This document shows positions 27,845 to 36,276 of a stretch of DNA of 64,000 bases, piece after piece. Origin of the DNA: DATARH01 sp963778385 (GTDB lineage: Bacteria; Pseudomonadota; Alphaproteobacteria; ATCC43930; CGMCC-115725); the NCBI GenBank assembly GCA_963778385.1, contig CAVZUA010000040.1:62001-126000 (forward strand), in the 5' to 3' direction. Below the pieces are notes generated by a model. The model saw only the letters and a list, made by a program, of their open reading frames with translations. It was not told the origin of the DNA and did no database searches. Each line of letters starts with the position of its first letter. The stretch's first letter is position 1. The position numbers were made by a program, and so were the translations under genes.

Positions 27845-29107
27845 ATGAACGACATCCCCGTCTCCAAGCCGCCCGTGTCGGCGCCGTTGCAGCTGCACAT
27901 CCCGCCGCATCGGCCACAGCCGGGCGGGCATGCCGATTTCAGCTATTTTCGGCTGCCGCCGGCAGGCGGAGTTGCGCGGCCGGCGATCGATGTGCCGTCG
28001 GTCGAGACGCACCCGCTGGCGACGGCGCTGATCCGCGTGCTCGATGAGGCGGGCGAGGCGGTCGGCGACTGGGACCCGCATCTCGACCCCGAGACGCTGC
28101 GCCAGGGCCTGCGCGCGATGATGCTGACCCGGGCCTATGACGGGCGGATGTACCGCGCGCAGCGCACCGGCAAGACCAGCTTCTACATGACCTCGCTTGG
28201 CGAGGAGGCGGTCGCGGTCGCGCAGGCGATGGCGCTCAATCCGGACGACATGCTGTTCACAAGCTATCGCCAGCAGGGGCTGCTGATCGCCCGCGGCTAT
28301 CCGATCCTCGACATGATGTGCCAGATCTATTCGAATTCGCGCGACCCGCTGAAGGGCCGGCAACTGCCGGTGATGTATTCGTCGCGCCCGTATTCGTTCT
28401 ATTCGATCTCCGGCAATCTCGGGACGCAGTTCTCGCAGGCTGTGGGCTGGGCAATGGCCTCGGCCTATTCCGGCGACACCCGCATCGCGGCCGCTTGGAT
28501 CGGCGAGGGCGCGACCGCGGAACCCGATTTCCACCATGCGCTGACCTTTGCCGCGGTGTACCGGGCACCGGTCGTGCTCAACGTCGTCAACAACCAGTGG
28601 GCGATCTCCTCGCACCAGGAGGTCGCCGGCGGCGAGGAGGCGACCTTCGCGGCGCGGGCGATCGGTTTCGGGCTGGCGTGCCTCAGGGTCGACGGCAATG
28701 ATTTCCTTGCGGTCTACGCCGCGACCAAATGGGCCGCATATCGTGCGCGCGCCAATCACGGCGCGACGCTGATCGAGCTGTTCACCTACCGTGCCGGCTC
28801 GCATTCGACCAGCGACGACCCGACCCGTTACCGCCCCGAGGACGAGCCCCGGACCTGGCCGCTGGGCGACCCGGTCGAGCGCCTCGCGCGGCATCTGGTC
28901 CGCCTCGGCGAGTGGTCCGACGAACAGCACCAGGCGCAGGAAAAGGAGCTGACCGAGCTGGTGCGCGCGACCGATCGCGAGGCGCAGACCTATGGCACGC
29001 TTGGCGAGGGCGCTCATTTCGGCGTCGAGACGATGTTCGAGGATGTCTATAAGGAGATGCCGTGGCATCTCCGGCGGCAGCTCGGCCAAGCGCTAAAGGA
29101 CAGATGA
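27845..29107 (+). CDS. Branched-chain 2-oxoacid dehydrogenase E1 alpha subunit
   Basis: About 420 residues. The TPP-binding stretch is WIGEGATAEPDFHHALTFAA with NVVNNQWAISS. The conserved YRAGSHSTSDDPTRYR loop is characteristic of BCKDH E1 alpha rather than pyruvate E1. Two starts are possible, GTG at 27836 and ATG at 27845; I chose the ATG. E1 beta and E2 follow on the same strand, so this is a bkd-type operon for oxidative decarboxylation of leucine, isoleucine and valine 2-oxoacids. No E3 gene is present in the window. Confidence 0.93.
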   Translation: MNDIPVSKPPVSAPLQLHIPPHRPQPGGHADFSYFRLPPAGGVARPAIDVPSVETHPLATALIRVLDEAGEAVGDWDPHLDPETLRQGLRAMMLTRAYDGRMYRAQRTGKTSFYMTSLGEEAVAVAQAMALNPDDMLFTSYRQQGLLIARGYPILDMMCQIYSNSRDPLKGRQLPVMYSSRPYSFYSISGNLGTQFSQAVGWAMASAYSGDTRIAAAWIGEGATAEPDFHHALTFAAVYRAPVVLNVVNNQWAISSHQEVAGGEEATFAARAIGFGLACLRVDGNDFLAVYAATKWAAYRARANHGATLIELFTYRAGSHSTSDDPTRYRPEDEPRTWPLGDPVERLARHLVRLGEWSDEQHQAQEKELTELVRATDREAQTYGTLGEGAHFGVETMFEDVYKEMPWHLRRQLGQALKDR

Positions 29108-29118
29108 TGCGGCGGGTC

Positions 29119-29222
29119 GCCCCCACCCCGACCCTCCCCCGCCGGCGGGGGAGGGGGTGCGTTTGTGCACCGGCTATTGCCATCCCCCTCCCCCGCTGGC
29201 GGGGGAGGGTCGGGGTGGGGGT
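29119..29222. repeat. Large inverted repeat between E1 alpha and E1 beta, family D
   Basis: Two arms of about 39 bp, each itself a hairpin: CCCCCACCCCGACCCTCCCC...GCCGGCGGGGGAGG at 29119-29157 and CCCCCTCCCCCGCTGGCGGG...GTCGGGGTGGGGG at 29184-29222. The whole unit is an inverted repeat about 104 bp long lying inside the E1 operon. It may stabilise or attenuate the message. Related modules occur inside the E2 gene (30502-30630). Confidence 0.85.
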
Positions 29223-29237
29223 CGAGGAGGCCCGCTA

Positions 29238-30251
29238 ATGCCGACGATGTCGATGGTCCAGGCGCTCAACTCGGCGATGGACGTGATGCTCGCGCGCGAC
29301 CCGAAGGTGCTGATCTTCGGCGAGGATGTCGGCTTCTATGGCGGCGTCTTCCGGGTAACCGACGGCTTGCAGAAGAAGCATGGCGAGCGGCGGGTGTTCG
29401 ACGCGCCGATCGCGGAGGGCGGGATGCTCGCGGCGGCGGTGGGCATGGGCGCCTACGGCCTCAGGCCGATCGTCGAGATCCAGTTCGCCGACTACATCTA
29501 TCCGGCGACCGACCAGCTGATCTCCGAGGCGGCGCGCATCCGCTACCGCTCGGTCGGCGAGTTCGCCGCGCCGATCACCGTGCGCGCGCCCTGCGGCGGC
29601 GGGATTTTCGGCGGACAGACCCATTCGCAAAGCGTCGAAGCGATCTTCACTCATGTCTGCGGGCTGAAGACGGTGATGCCGTCCAACCCCTACGACGCCA
29701 AAGGCCTGCTGATCGCGGCGATCGAGGACGACGACCCGGTGGTCTTTTTCGAGCCGAAACGCCTCTATAACGGCCCGTTCGACGGCCATCCCGACCGGCC
29801 GGCAGTGTCGTGGTCGCAGCACCGGGCGAGCGAGGTGCCGGAGGGGTATTACACCGTGCCGCTCGGCCAGGCGGTTATCGTGCGGCCGGGCAGCGCAGTC
29901 AGCGTGCTCGCCTACGGCACGATGGTCCATGTCGCGCTCGCCGCCACTGAGGAGGCTCAGGTCGACGCCGAGGTGATCGACCTGCGGACGCTGCTCCCGC
30001 TGGACATCGAGACGATCGTGACCTCGGTGAAAAAGACCGGCCGCTGCGTGATCGCGCACGAGGCGACGCGCACCTGCGGCTACGGCGCCGAGCTGTCGGC
30101 GCTGGTCCAGGAGGAATGTTTCTACCATCTCGAAGCGCCGATCGTGCGGGTGACCGGGTTCGATACGCCCTATCCGCACGCCCTGGAATGGGCATACTTC
30201 CCCGGCCCGAAACGCGTCGCCGACGGCATTCGCCAGGCCCTGGCCGACTGA
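29238..30251 (+). CDS. Branched-chain 2-oxoacid dehydrogenase E1 beta subunit
   Basis: A 337-residue transketolase-like beta subunit. Conserved features are IFGEDVGFYGGVFRVTDGLQ, FDAPIAEGGMLAAAVGMG, IQFADYIYPATDQL, APCGGGIFGGQTHSQS and VTGFDTPYPHALEWAYFP. The start at the ATG after GGAGGCCCGCTA is used; a longer upstream reading is translation of the inverted repeat. E2 starts one base after its stop. Pairs with the preceding alpha subunit to form the E1 heterotetramer. Confidence 0.95.
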   Translation: MPTMSMVQALNSAMDVMLARDPKVLIFGEDVGFYGGVFRVTDGLQKKHGERRVFDAPIAEGGMLAAAVGMGAYGLRPIVEIQFADYIYPATDQLISEAARIRYRSVGEFAAPITVRAPCGGGIFGGQTHSQSVEAIFTHVCGLKTVMPSNPYDAKGLLIAAIEDDDPVVFFEPKRLYNGPFDGHPDRPAVSWSQHRASEVPEGYYTVPLGQAVIVRPGSAVSVLAYGTMVHVALAATEEAQVDAEVIDLRTLLPLDIETIVTSVKKTGRCVIAHEATRTCGYGAELSALVQEECFYHLEAPIVRVTGFDTPYPHALEWAYFPGPKRVADGIRQALAD

Positions 30252-30252
30252 G

Positions 30253-31494
30253 ATGGCGCGCCGCGTCGTCAAACTGCCGGACATCGGCGAAGGCACCACC
30301 GAGGCCGAGATTGTCGGCTGGCTGGTCAAGGTCGGCGACCATGTCGACGAGGAAGAGCCGCTCGCCGAGGTGATGACCGACAAGGCAACGGTCGAAATTC
30401 CCTCGCCCGCCGCCGGCACCGTCATCGCCCTCAACGGCAAGGTCGGCGAAAAGCTGGCGGTGGGCTCTGACTTGGTGGTGTTGGAGGTAGAAGGAGCTAA
30501 AGACCCTCACCCACCGGCTGCTTCGCAGCCGGTCCCCCCTCTCCCGCAAGCGGGCGAGGGCTCAGAAAAGCCCCTCTCCCGCAGTGCGGGAGAGGGTGGC
30601 TCCGGGCGCAGCCCGGAGACGGGTGAGGGTAAACCCCTCGCGGCGCCAGCGGTGCGCAATCGGGCGCGCGACCTCGGCATCGACCTCCGGCTGGTGCACG
30701 GCACCGGGCCAGAAGGACGTATCACCCATTCCGACGTGCTGGCCTTTGCCGAAAGCCACTCGGCCGCGGCAATGCCCCCGCCGCCGTCAGCCAGCCGTGA
30801 CGCGATCGAGGACGTACCACTCACTGGGCTGCGCCGGGCCATCGCCGAGCACCTGGAGAACGCGTGGCGACGCATCCCGCATTTCGCCTATATCGAGGCG
30901 GTTGATGTCACCGCACTCGAGGAACTGCGCGCTCATCTCAACGAGACGCACGCGGCCCGCGGTCATCTGACCCTCTTGCCGTTTTTGATGCGGGCAATCG
31001 TCAATGCGATCGCCGAGCATCCGCAGGTCAATGCGCGCTTCGATGACGAGGTGGGGGTCCTGCACCGCCACCGCACGGCGCATGTCGGCATCGCGACGCA
31101 AACGCCGGCCGGGCTGACCGTGCCGGTCGTTCGCGACGCGCAGACGCTCGACCTGTGGCAGACGGCGGCCGAGATCGCCCGCCTCGCCGAAGCAGCCCGC
31201 ACCGGCAAGGCCAGGCGCGAGGAACTGACCGGCTCCACGATCACGATCACCAGCCTCGGCGCACTCGGCGGCCTCGCGGCGACGCCGGTGATCAATCACC
31301 CCGAGGTCGCGATCGTCGGCGTCAACCGCATCGTCGAGCAGCCGATCGTACGCGACGGCCAGGTCGTCATCCGCAAGATGATGAACCTGTCCTCCTCCTT
31401 CGATCACCGCATCGTCGACGGCTGGGAGGCGGCTTCATTTATCGCCAAGGTGAAAGGCTATCTGGAGCAGCCGGCGACGCTGTTCATCGCCTAA
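30253..31494 (+). CDS. 2-oxoacid dehydrogenase E2 (dihydrolipoyl acyltransferase)
   Basis: A 413-residue E2 core. The lipoyl domain (1-80) has the lipoyl lysine in VMTDKATVEIPSPAAG (about K44). The peripheral subunit-binding domain is at about 130-165 (AVRNRARDLGIDLRLVHGTG). The catalytic domain ends with SSSFDHRIVDGWEAA, containing the active-site His and Asp. Residues 84-126, in the flexible linker between the first two domains, are encoded entirely by a palindromic repeat that stays in frame (PLPQAGEGSEKPLSRSAGEG). Acyl substrates are probably branched-chain, from the E1 type. Confidence 0.95.
   Translation: MARRVVKLPDIGEGTTEAEIVGWLVKVGDHVDEEEPLAEVMTDKATVEIPSPAAGTVIALNGKVGEKLAVGSDLVVLEVEGAKDPHPPAASQPVPPLPQAGEGSEKPLSRSAGEGGSGRSPETGEGKPLAAPAVRNRARDLGIDLRLVHGTGPEGRITHSDVLAFAESHSAAAMPPPPSASRDAIEDVPLTGLRRAIAEHLENAWRRIPHFAYIEAVDVTALEELRAHLNETHAARGHLTLLPFLMRAIVNAIAEHPQVNARFDDEVGVLHRHRTAHVGIATQTPAGLTVPVVRDAQTLDLWQTAAEIARLAEAARTGKARREELTGSTITITSLGALGGLAATPVINHPEVAIVGVNRIVEQPIVRDGQVVIRKMMNLSSSFDHRIVDGWEAASFIAKVKGYLEQPATLFIA
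30502..30630. repeat. Palindromic repeat inserted inside the E2 coding sequence
   Basis: 129 bp, exactly 43 codons. The outer arms GACCCTCACCC and GGGTGAGGGT enclose four smaller hairpins: CCGGCTGCTTCGCAGCCGG, CCCTCTCCCGCAAGCGGGCG, CCCCTCTCCCGCAGTGCGGG and TCCGGGCGCAGCCCGGA. It is the same kind of G/C-rich palindromic module as at 29119-29222, but here it lies in the reading frame and is translated as part of the E2 linker. Confidence 0.9.
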
Positions 31495-31509
31495 GCGAGA
31501 GCATGATGG

Positions 31510-31845
31510 TTAGACACCGCACGCGAAAAGCAGCCCGACCAGCCGGTCGCGCGTCTCTTCGTCCATCGCGTCGAAGCTGAGGCCGAGGGTGTCGTCATCG
31601 GCGCGCGCGACGCGCGCCGTTACATCGCCGATACGCGGCACGCGCAATTCGGCATTCTCGCCGGAACGTAACGTATTCGGCTCGGCGAGATCGAGGCGGA
31701 GGCCACCGAGCGAGATATTCGCGACAAGGCCGATGCGCCATGTGTCATCGCCGAGGCGACGCCAGCAAGCCGCGGTTTCGAAAGCGAAGCGTTCATCGGC
31801 GCGCACGGTGCGCCGTACAACAAGTGCCAGGTTTGTGGTTGCCAT
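31510..31845 (-). CDS. PilZ-domain protein
   Basis: A single-domain PilZ protein of 111 residues, likely a cyclic-di-GMP receptor. The R-rich N-terminal motif is VVRRTVRADERF, and the second motif N-x-S-x-x-G is ANISLGGLRLDL. The start MATTNLALVV is preferred over one 12 codons upstream. It converges with the E2 gene 15 bp away and stands alone. The first motif (R-R-x-x-R) is a slight variant of RxxxR, so binding is likely but unproven. Confidence 0.85.
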   Translation of the reverse strand: MATTNLALVVRRTVRADERFAFETAACWRRLGDDTWRIGLVANISLGGLRLDLAEPNTLRSGENAELRVPRIGDVTARVARADDDTLGLSFDAMDEETRDRLVGLLFACGV

Positions 31846-32144
31846 TCTCTCCGCCCCTCCGTCGGCTCTGCGGGCCGTCATCAGCGGGGCAATGAGAAAC
31901 CTGTGCCATCTCGCGTGGCACCGCTGCGAAGATCAATTATTGTTAAAAAACCGAATGTTAAGGTTAAGCGCGACTGCGGGAACGGAACTGCGACCCGCAG
32001 ATTTCGCGTCCTGCGTCGCAAAATGCGACGGAAGTTACGGAGCTAGAGTTAATGAACCGGTGGCCTCGGGTTAATGGCCGCAAACGAAACGCGGGCAGGC
32101 GGAGCCGCCCGCGTCGTCGTCAGACCCACCCTCGGCGTAAAATC
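31846..32144. other. Gap without a supported gene; hairpin near its right end
   Basis: 299 bp between the PilZ gene and a small secreted protein gene, both on the minus strand. The middle (31920-32060) is AT-richer and probably holds the PilZ promoter region. At 32089-32114 ACGCGGGC-N10-GCCCGCGT forms an 8-bp stem downstream of the small-protein stop and could be its terminator, although no T-run follows. Confidence 0.45.
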
Positions 32145-32414
32145 CTACCGGGCGACCGGCTCGTACTGGTCGAACGAGGCGAAGCAGTCCTGCCGCAGGT
32201 TCTCCATGAAGCGGATCGGGCCGCATTCCTTGCGCTCGCGATAGGCGCGGAAGCCCATATTGTGCGAGAGGAGCCAATCGTAATGGGCGCTCTTGATGTT
32301 GTTCTGTTCCGGCGTCTCGTAGCGGCCGCTGTAATGGAACGCCATCTGCGCCTGGGCCGGGGACAAGGCCGCCAGCAGACCGATCACCGCGGCGGCACCG
32401 AGTAATTTCGACAT
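32145..32414 (-). CDS. Small exported hypothetical protein
   Basis: 89 residues with a clear signal peptide (MSKLLGAAAVIGLLAALSPAQAQ, cleavage after A-Q-A). The mature part of about 66 residues is charged and aromatic (RYETPEQNNIKSAHYDWLLS) and has two cysteines that could form a disulfide (RKECGPIR and RQDCFASF). A ribosome site GAGGAGCAGTGAG precedes the ATG. I recognise no family. It is divergent from the YihY gene. Confidence 0.8.
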   Translation of the reverse strand: MSKLLGAAAVIGLLAALSPAQAQMAFHYSGRYETPEQNNIKSAHYDWLLSHNMGFRAYRERKECGPIRFMENLRQDCFASFDQYEPVAR

Positions 32415-32591
32415 CTCACTGCTCCTCGTTGGGGGTTTTACGCTCGTAACAGTTCGACGCGCTTTCGCGGTCGGGTTGACCGACCTTTAGCAACGCCCGG
32501 CGAATCAGTTCGTTCCATCCGCAACCCCAACGAGGAATTGCCCGGAAACCGGGCCGAGGAACGCGGACCGAAAAAATGGCGTTTCTAGGGC

Positions 32592-33476
32592 ATGGTCGAC
32601 ACACCGATCCGCTACACTGCCCACTCCCGGGGGAGCGCGACGCCGATGCGGCAAGTCGGTTGGGGACAGCGGCTGCACCGCGTCTGGCAGTCGATCGGGC
32701 GCGACAACATCTCGATCATGGCCGCGGGCATTGCCTATTACGCGATGCTGTCGATCTTCCCCGGCATGTCGGCGCTGGTCCTGAGCTACGGCCTCGTCGC
32801 CGATCCGCAAACCATCGAGCATCATGTCAGTTCGATGGCCGGGGTGCTGCCGGGCGAAGCGTTGAAGCTGCTGGCGGACCAGCTCAACGTACTGGTTACC
32901 GCGCCGCGCGAAGGGTTGGGCATCGGGCTCATCGTTAGCGTGTTTGTCGGGCTGTGGAGCTCGACCGCCGGCACCAGCGCGATGATGAACGCGCTGACCA
33001 TCGCCTATGAAGGCAGGGAAGAGCGCGGCATCTTCCATTTTTACGGGCTGTCGATCGCGCTGACCGTGGGCGGCGTGCTGTTTCTGCTCCTCGCGCTGGT
33101 GCTGATCGCCGGCGTGCCAGCGGCGGCGGCCGACTTGCCGCTCCCCGAATTCTGGAAACAGCTGCTGCCGCTGCTGCGCTTTCCGATGCTCGCGGTGGTC
33201 GCGGTGGTCGCGATCGGCACGCTGTATCGGTTGGCGCCCGACCGTAAGCGGCCGGGTTGGGATTTCTTCCGGCCCGGAACCATCGCCGCGAGCCTGCTAT
33301 GGCTCGCCGGCTCGTCGGCGTTCTCGTTCTACGCCGCGCATTTCGGCGCCTACGACCGCACCTATGGCTCGGTCGGCGCGGTCGCCATCATGCTCGTATG
33401 GTTCTACGTCTCGGCCTATATCATCCTGGCCGGTGCCGAATTGAACGGCGCGAGCCTGGCCGCCGACGAGGCCTGA
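32592..33476 (+). CDS. YihY/BrkB-family inner-membrane protein
   Basis: 294 residues with about six membrane helices. Family blocks are ISIMAAGIAYYAMLSIFPGM near the N-terminus, GLWSSTAGTSAMMNALTIAY, and the C-terminal SVGAVAIMLVWFYVSAYIIL followed by AGAELNGA. The family was once called ribonuclease BN in error; its function remains poorly defined. Stands alone, with a PRC-barrel gene downstream in the same direction. Confidence 0.92.
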   Translation: MVDTPIRYTAHSRGSATPMRQVGWGQRLHRVWQSIGRDNISIMAAGIAYYAMLSIFPGMSALVLSYGLVADPQTIEHHVSSMAGVLPGEALKLLADQLNVLVTAPREGLGIGLIVSVFVGLWSSTAGTSAMMNALTIAYEGREERGIFHFYGLSIALTVGGVLFLLLALVLIAGVPAAAADLPLPEFWKQLLPLLRFPMLAVVAVVAIGTLYRLAPDRKRPGWDFFRPGTIAASLLWLAGSSAFSFYAAHFGAYDRTYGSVGAVAIMLVWFYVSAYIILAGAELNGASLAADEA

Positions 33477-33552
33477 CCGGTCGCCGCGCGCCGGAACCAA
33501 TACCCGTTTGCCCCCGTTGAACCCGCACGATCTTCACCAATGGGAGGCAACC

Positions 33553-33957
33553 GTGTCGAAATCCGTTCTTGCCCTTGCCGCGGCCTTGTCCCTCGCGGCG
33601 CCCCTGGCCTCCGCGCAGGATTTTGGCGCGCCGCATTCGCAGGCCAACCGGCCCGCCCATCTGCTCACCGTGGCGTTGACCACGCAATCGGGCGAGCTGC
33701 GTGCCAGCCAGATGATCGGCAGCACGGTCTATGACGTGCAGAACCGCAATATCGGCAGCGTCAAGGACATCGTGCTCGACCGCGACGGCAAGGTTGCCGG
33801 CGTCATCGTCGATGTCGGCGCGTTTCTCGGCGCCGGCGGCAAATACGTCGCCGTCGGTCTCAATGACTTCAAGACCGACAACGACCGGCTGACGCTCAAC
33901 CAGACCAAGGAGCAACTCCAGGCGGCGCAGAGCTATCAACTCGACAACCGGCGCTGA
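33553..33957 (+). CDS. Exported PRC-barrel protein
   Basis: 134 residues from a GTG start with GGGAGG 6 bp upstream. A signal peptide ends near APLASAQ. The PRC-barrel follows from about residue 52: RASQMIGSTVYDVQNRNIGS, VKDIVLDRDGKVAGVIVDVG, and GGKYVAVGLNDFK. Such periplasmic PRC-barrel proteins are abundant in Rhizobiales-like bacteria, often stress-related; no specific role can be given. Confidence 0.88.
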   Translation: MSKSVLALAAALSLAAPLASAQDFGAPHSQANRPAHLLTVALTTQSGELRASQMIGSTVYDVQNRNIGSVKDIVLDRDGKVAGVIVDVGAFLGAGGKYVAVGLNDFKTDNDRLTLNQTKEQLQAAQSYQLDNRR

Positions 33958-34128
33958 CGATGGTGGTTGAACCGCGAGTTGCCGGGCTTCTCCCGACAAT
34001 TCGAGATGGCCGACCTCCTCGGCGGGCGCGGCGTCGGCGATAAACGCGATGACAAGGCGGCATCGCCGCCGATAACGCGCTCGGGGAGGCAATGCCCATT
34101 ATCCGAGATACACGAGGGCGCGGCGGCG

Positions 34129-35769
34129 ATGAACGACGCTGATGACCGTCGCGATCGCACCGAACGCCGATGGCGCGAGACCGAGAATCGGTTTCACCGG
34201 GCCCAGACGGCGAGCGGAATCGGCTGGTTCGAGTGGGAATTATCGAGTGATTTTTGGGAATGCACGCCGCGGGTCGCGACGCTGTTCGGCGTTGATCCGG
34301 CGACCCCTCCGGGTCCGCGTTTCGCCGATTGGGAAAAGACGGTGTTCGCCGACGATGTGCCCAAGCTCCATGCGGCCGCCGCCGCAGCGGTGGTAACCGG
34401 CGCGTATTACATTGAGTTTCGCGTCAAGTACCCCGACAGCAGCCTGCATTGGATCGCCGGCAAGGGCGAGGCGACCAAGAGCCCGGCCGACGACCGCGAT
34501 TGGATCGCCGGCGTCTACTACGAGATCACTGATCGCAAGGCACTGGAAGCGCGGCTGTTGGCGCTCAACGAGACGCTGGAGGCGCGGGTTGTCGAGGAGA
34601 TGCGGCGCCGCCAGGCGATCGAGGATACCCTGCACCAGGCGCAAAAGATGGAGGTCATCGGCCAGCTGACGGGCGGTGTTGCGCATGATTTCAACAATCT
34701 GCTGATGGTGATTCTGGGCAACCTCGAAACCTTGCAGCACCGGCTGCCGGCGGACCACCAGCTGCAGCGCACCATTACCGCCGCGCTCGGCGGTGCATCG
34801 CGCGCGGCACAGCTGACGCAGCACTTGCTGGCCTTTGCGCGGCGGCAACCGCTCGCACCCGAGGTTCTTGCCCCCAACAAGCTGATCGCCGGCATATCCG
34901 ATTTGCTGCGCCGGGTGAACGGCGAGGCGATCGGCATGGAAACGGTATTGGCGGAACGGGTGTGGAACGCCTTTATCGACGCCCATCAGCTTGAAAGCGC
35001 GCTGATCAACCTCCTGGTCAATTCACGCGACGCGATGCCCAAAGGTGGCCGGGTGTCGATCGAGACGGCCAATTGCTATCTCGACGAGGCCTATTGCGCT
35101 CGCGAAGGCGATGCGGCGCCCGGCGAATATGTTGGGATTTTTGTCGGCGACACTGGCACCGGCATGTCGCAGGAAGTTATCGACAAGGCCTTCGAGCCGT
35201 TCTTCACCACCAAGGATATTCAGGGCACCGGGCTCGGCCTGTCGCAGGTCTACGGCTTCGTCAAGCAGTCGGGCGGCCATGTGAAAGTCTACAGTACGCT
35301 AGGCGCCGGAACCACGGTGAAGCTCTACTTCCCGCGCCATGGGGGCGCGGGCGAGGCGTCGGGCGACATAGTCGCGGAAAACCGCCCGCCCGCCGCGCGG
35401 CGGGGCGAAGCCGTACTCATTGTGGAGGATGACCCCGACGTGCGCGAGTTCACCGTCGACGTGACGACGGAACTCGGTTACGGCGTGGTCGCCGCGCCGA
35501 ATGGCGCGGAGGCGCTGGAGGTGCTGGATGAGCATCCCGAGCTGCGGCTGCTCTTTACCGATGTCGGGCTCCCGGGGCCGATGAACGGCCGCCAGCTCGC
35601 CGACGAGGCGATCCGCCGCCGCCCCGACATCAAGGTGCTGTTCACCACCGGTTACGCGCGCGACGCGATCGTGCATGATGGGCGGCTCGACCCGGGAGTT
35701 GAGGTCGTCTTCAAGCCGTTCAGTTATACCGACCTCGCGGTCAAGATCCGCCGGGCCTTCGATCACTGA
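34129..35769 (+). CDS. Soluble hybrid histidine kinase (PAS-HisKA-HATPase-REC)
   Basis: 546 residues with no membrane helix. A PAS domain (about 20-150) with coiled-coil linker (RLLALNETLEARVVEEMRRR) leads to HisKA with His in GGVAHDFNNLL, HATPase (LINLLVNSRDAMPKGG, DTGTGMSQEV, GTGLGLSQVYGF) and a C-terminal receiver (VLIVEDDPDVREF, phospho-Asp in LFTDVGLPGP, Lys in VVFKPFSY). The start chosen gives MNDADDRRDRTERRW. A stand-alone receiver protein follows 30 bp later, suggesting a phosphorelay. Confidence 0.93.
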   Translation: MNDADDRRDRTERRWRETENRFHRAQTASGIGWFEWELSSDFWECTPRVATLFGVDPATPPGPRFADWEKTVFADDVPKLHAAAAAAVVTGAYYIEFRVKYPDSSLHWIAGKGEATKSPADDRDWIAGVYYEITDRKALEARLLALNETLEARVVEEMRRRQAIEDTLHQAQKMEVIGQLTGGVAHDFNNLLMVILGNLETLQHRLPADHQLQRTITAALGGASRAAQLTQHLLAFARRQPLAPEVLAPNKLIAGISDLLRRVNGEAIGMETVLAERVWNAFIDAHQLESALINLLVNSRDAMPKGGRVSIETANCYLDEAYCAREGDAAPGEYVGIFVGDTGTGMSQEVIDKAFEPFFTTKDIQGTGLGLSQVYGFVKQSGGHVKVYSTLGAGTTVKLYFPRHGGAGEASGDIVAENRPPAARRGEAVLIVEDDPDVREFTVDVTTELGYGVVAAPNGAEALEVLDEHPELRLLFTDVGLPGPMNGRQLADEAIRRRPDIKVLFTTGYARDAIVHDGRLDPGVEVVFKPFSYTDLAVKIRRAFDH

Positions 35770-35799
35770 CCGGCTCGTCGACAACAGAAAGGCAAGCAC

Positions 35800-36174
35800 A
35801 TGCGAAGAAATTTTCTTGTCGTCGACGACAATCCCGATATCTGCCAGATCGTGGCCGACATGCTCCACCCGACCGGCGCAAGTGTATTGACCGCTCATAA
35901 CGGCAGCGATGCGCTGAACCTGCTGGAGAAAAATTCGGTCGACCTGGCGATCGTCGATTTGCTGTTCGCCGGGCCGGTATCGAGCGATATCATTGTGCAA
36001 CTCGCCAAGCTCAAACGCTGCCCGGTCATCACGATGAGCGGCACGCTTGCCTCCGACCGGCACGGCCGGGATCTCGCGACGCCGCATCTGATCAAGCCGT
36101 TCGGCGCGGATCAGCTGGTCAACCTCGTCAACCGCACGCTGTCGGGCGAGGCCCGGCCGGCGATTCTGTCTTGA
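35800..36174 (+). CDS. Single-domain response regulator
   Basis: A 124-residue receiver-only protein. The acidic pair is in FLVVDDNPDIC, the phospho-Asp in LAIVDLLFAGP, Ser in VITMSGT and Lys in HLIKPFGAD. It has no output domain, so it probably passes phosphate on or acts by protein contact, as DivK- or Sdr-like proteins do in alphaproteobacteria. It follows the hybrid kinase directly. Confidence 0.92.
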   Translation: MRRNFLVVDDNPDICQIVADMLHPTGASVLTAHNGSDALNLLEKNSVDLAIVDLLFAGPVSSDIIVQLAKLKRCPVITMSGTLASDRHGRDLATPHLIKPFGADQLVNLVNRTLSGEARPAILS

Positions 36175-36276
36175 GAGGCTGACGCATCGTCACACCTTTT
36201 CATCCCCGGCGAAAACGCCGGTCAGGCGATGTGGCGACGAAAGTCACGCGAAGGCGTTTGCCGCCGTAACTAACGC

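Noticed and set aside
29112..29230. Possible CRISPR-like repeat units
   Set aside because: Two inverted copies only, no regularly spaced direct repeats and no unique spacers; a palindromic element explains it.
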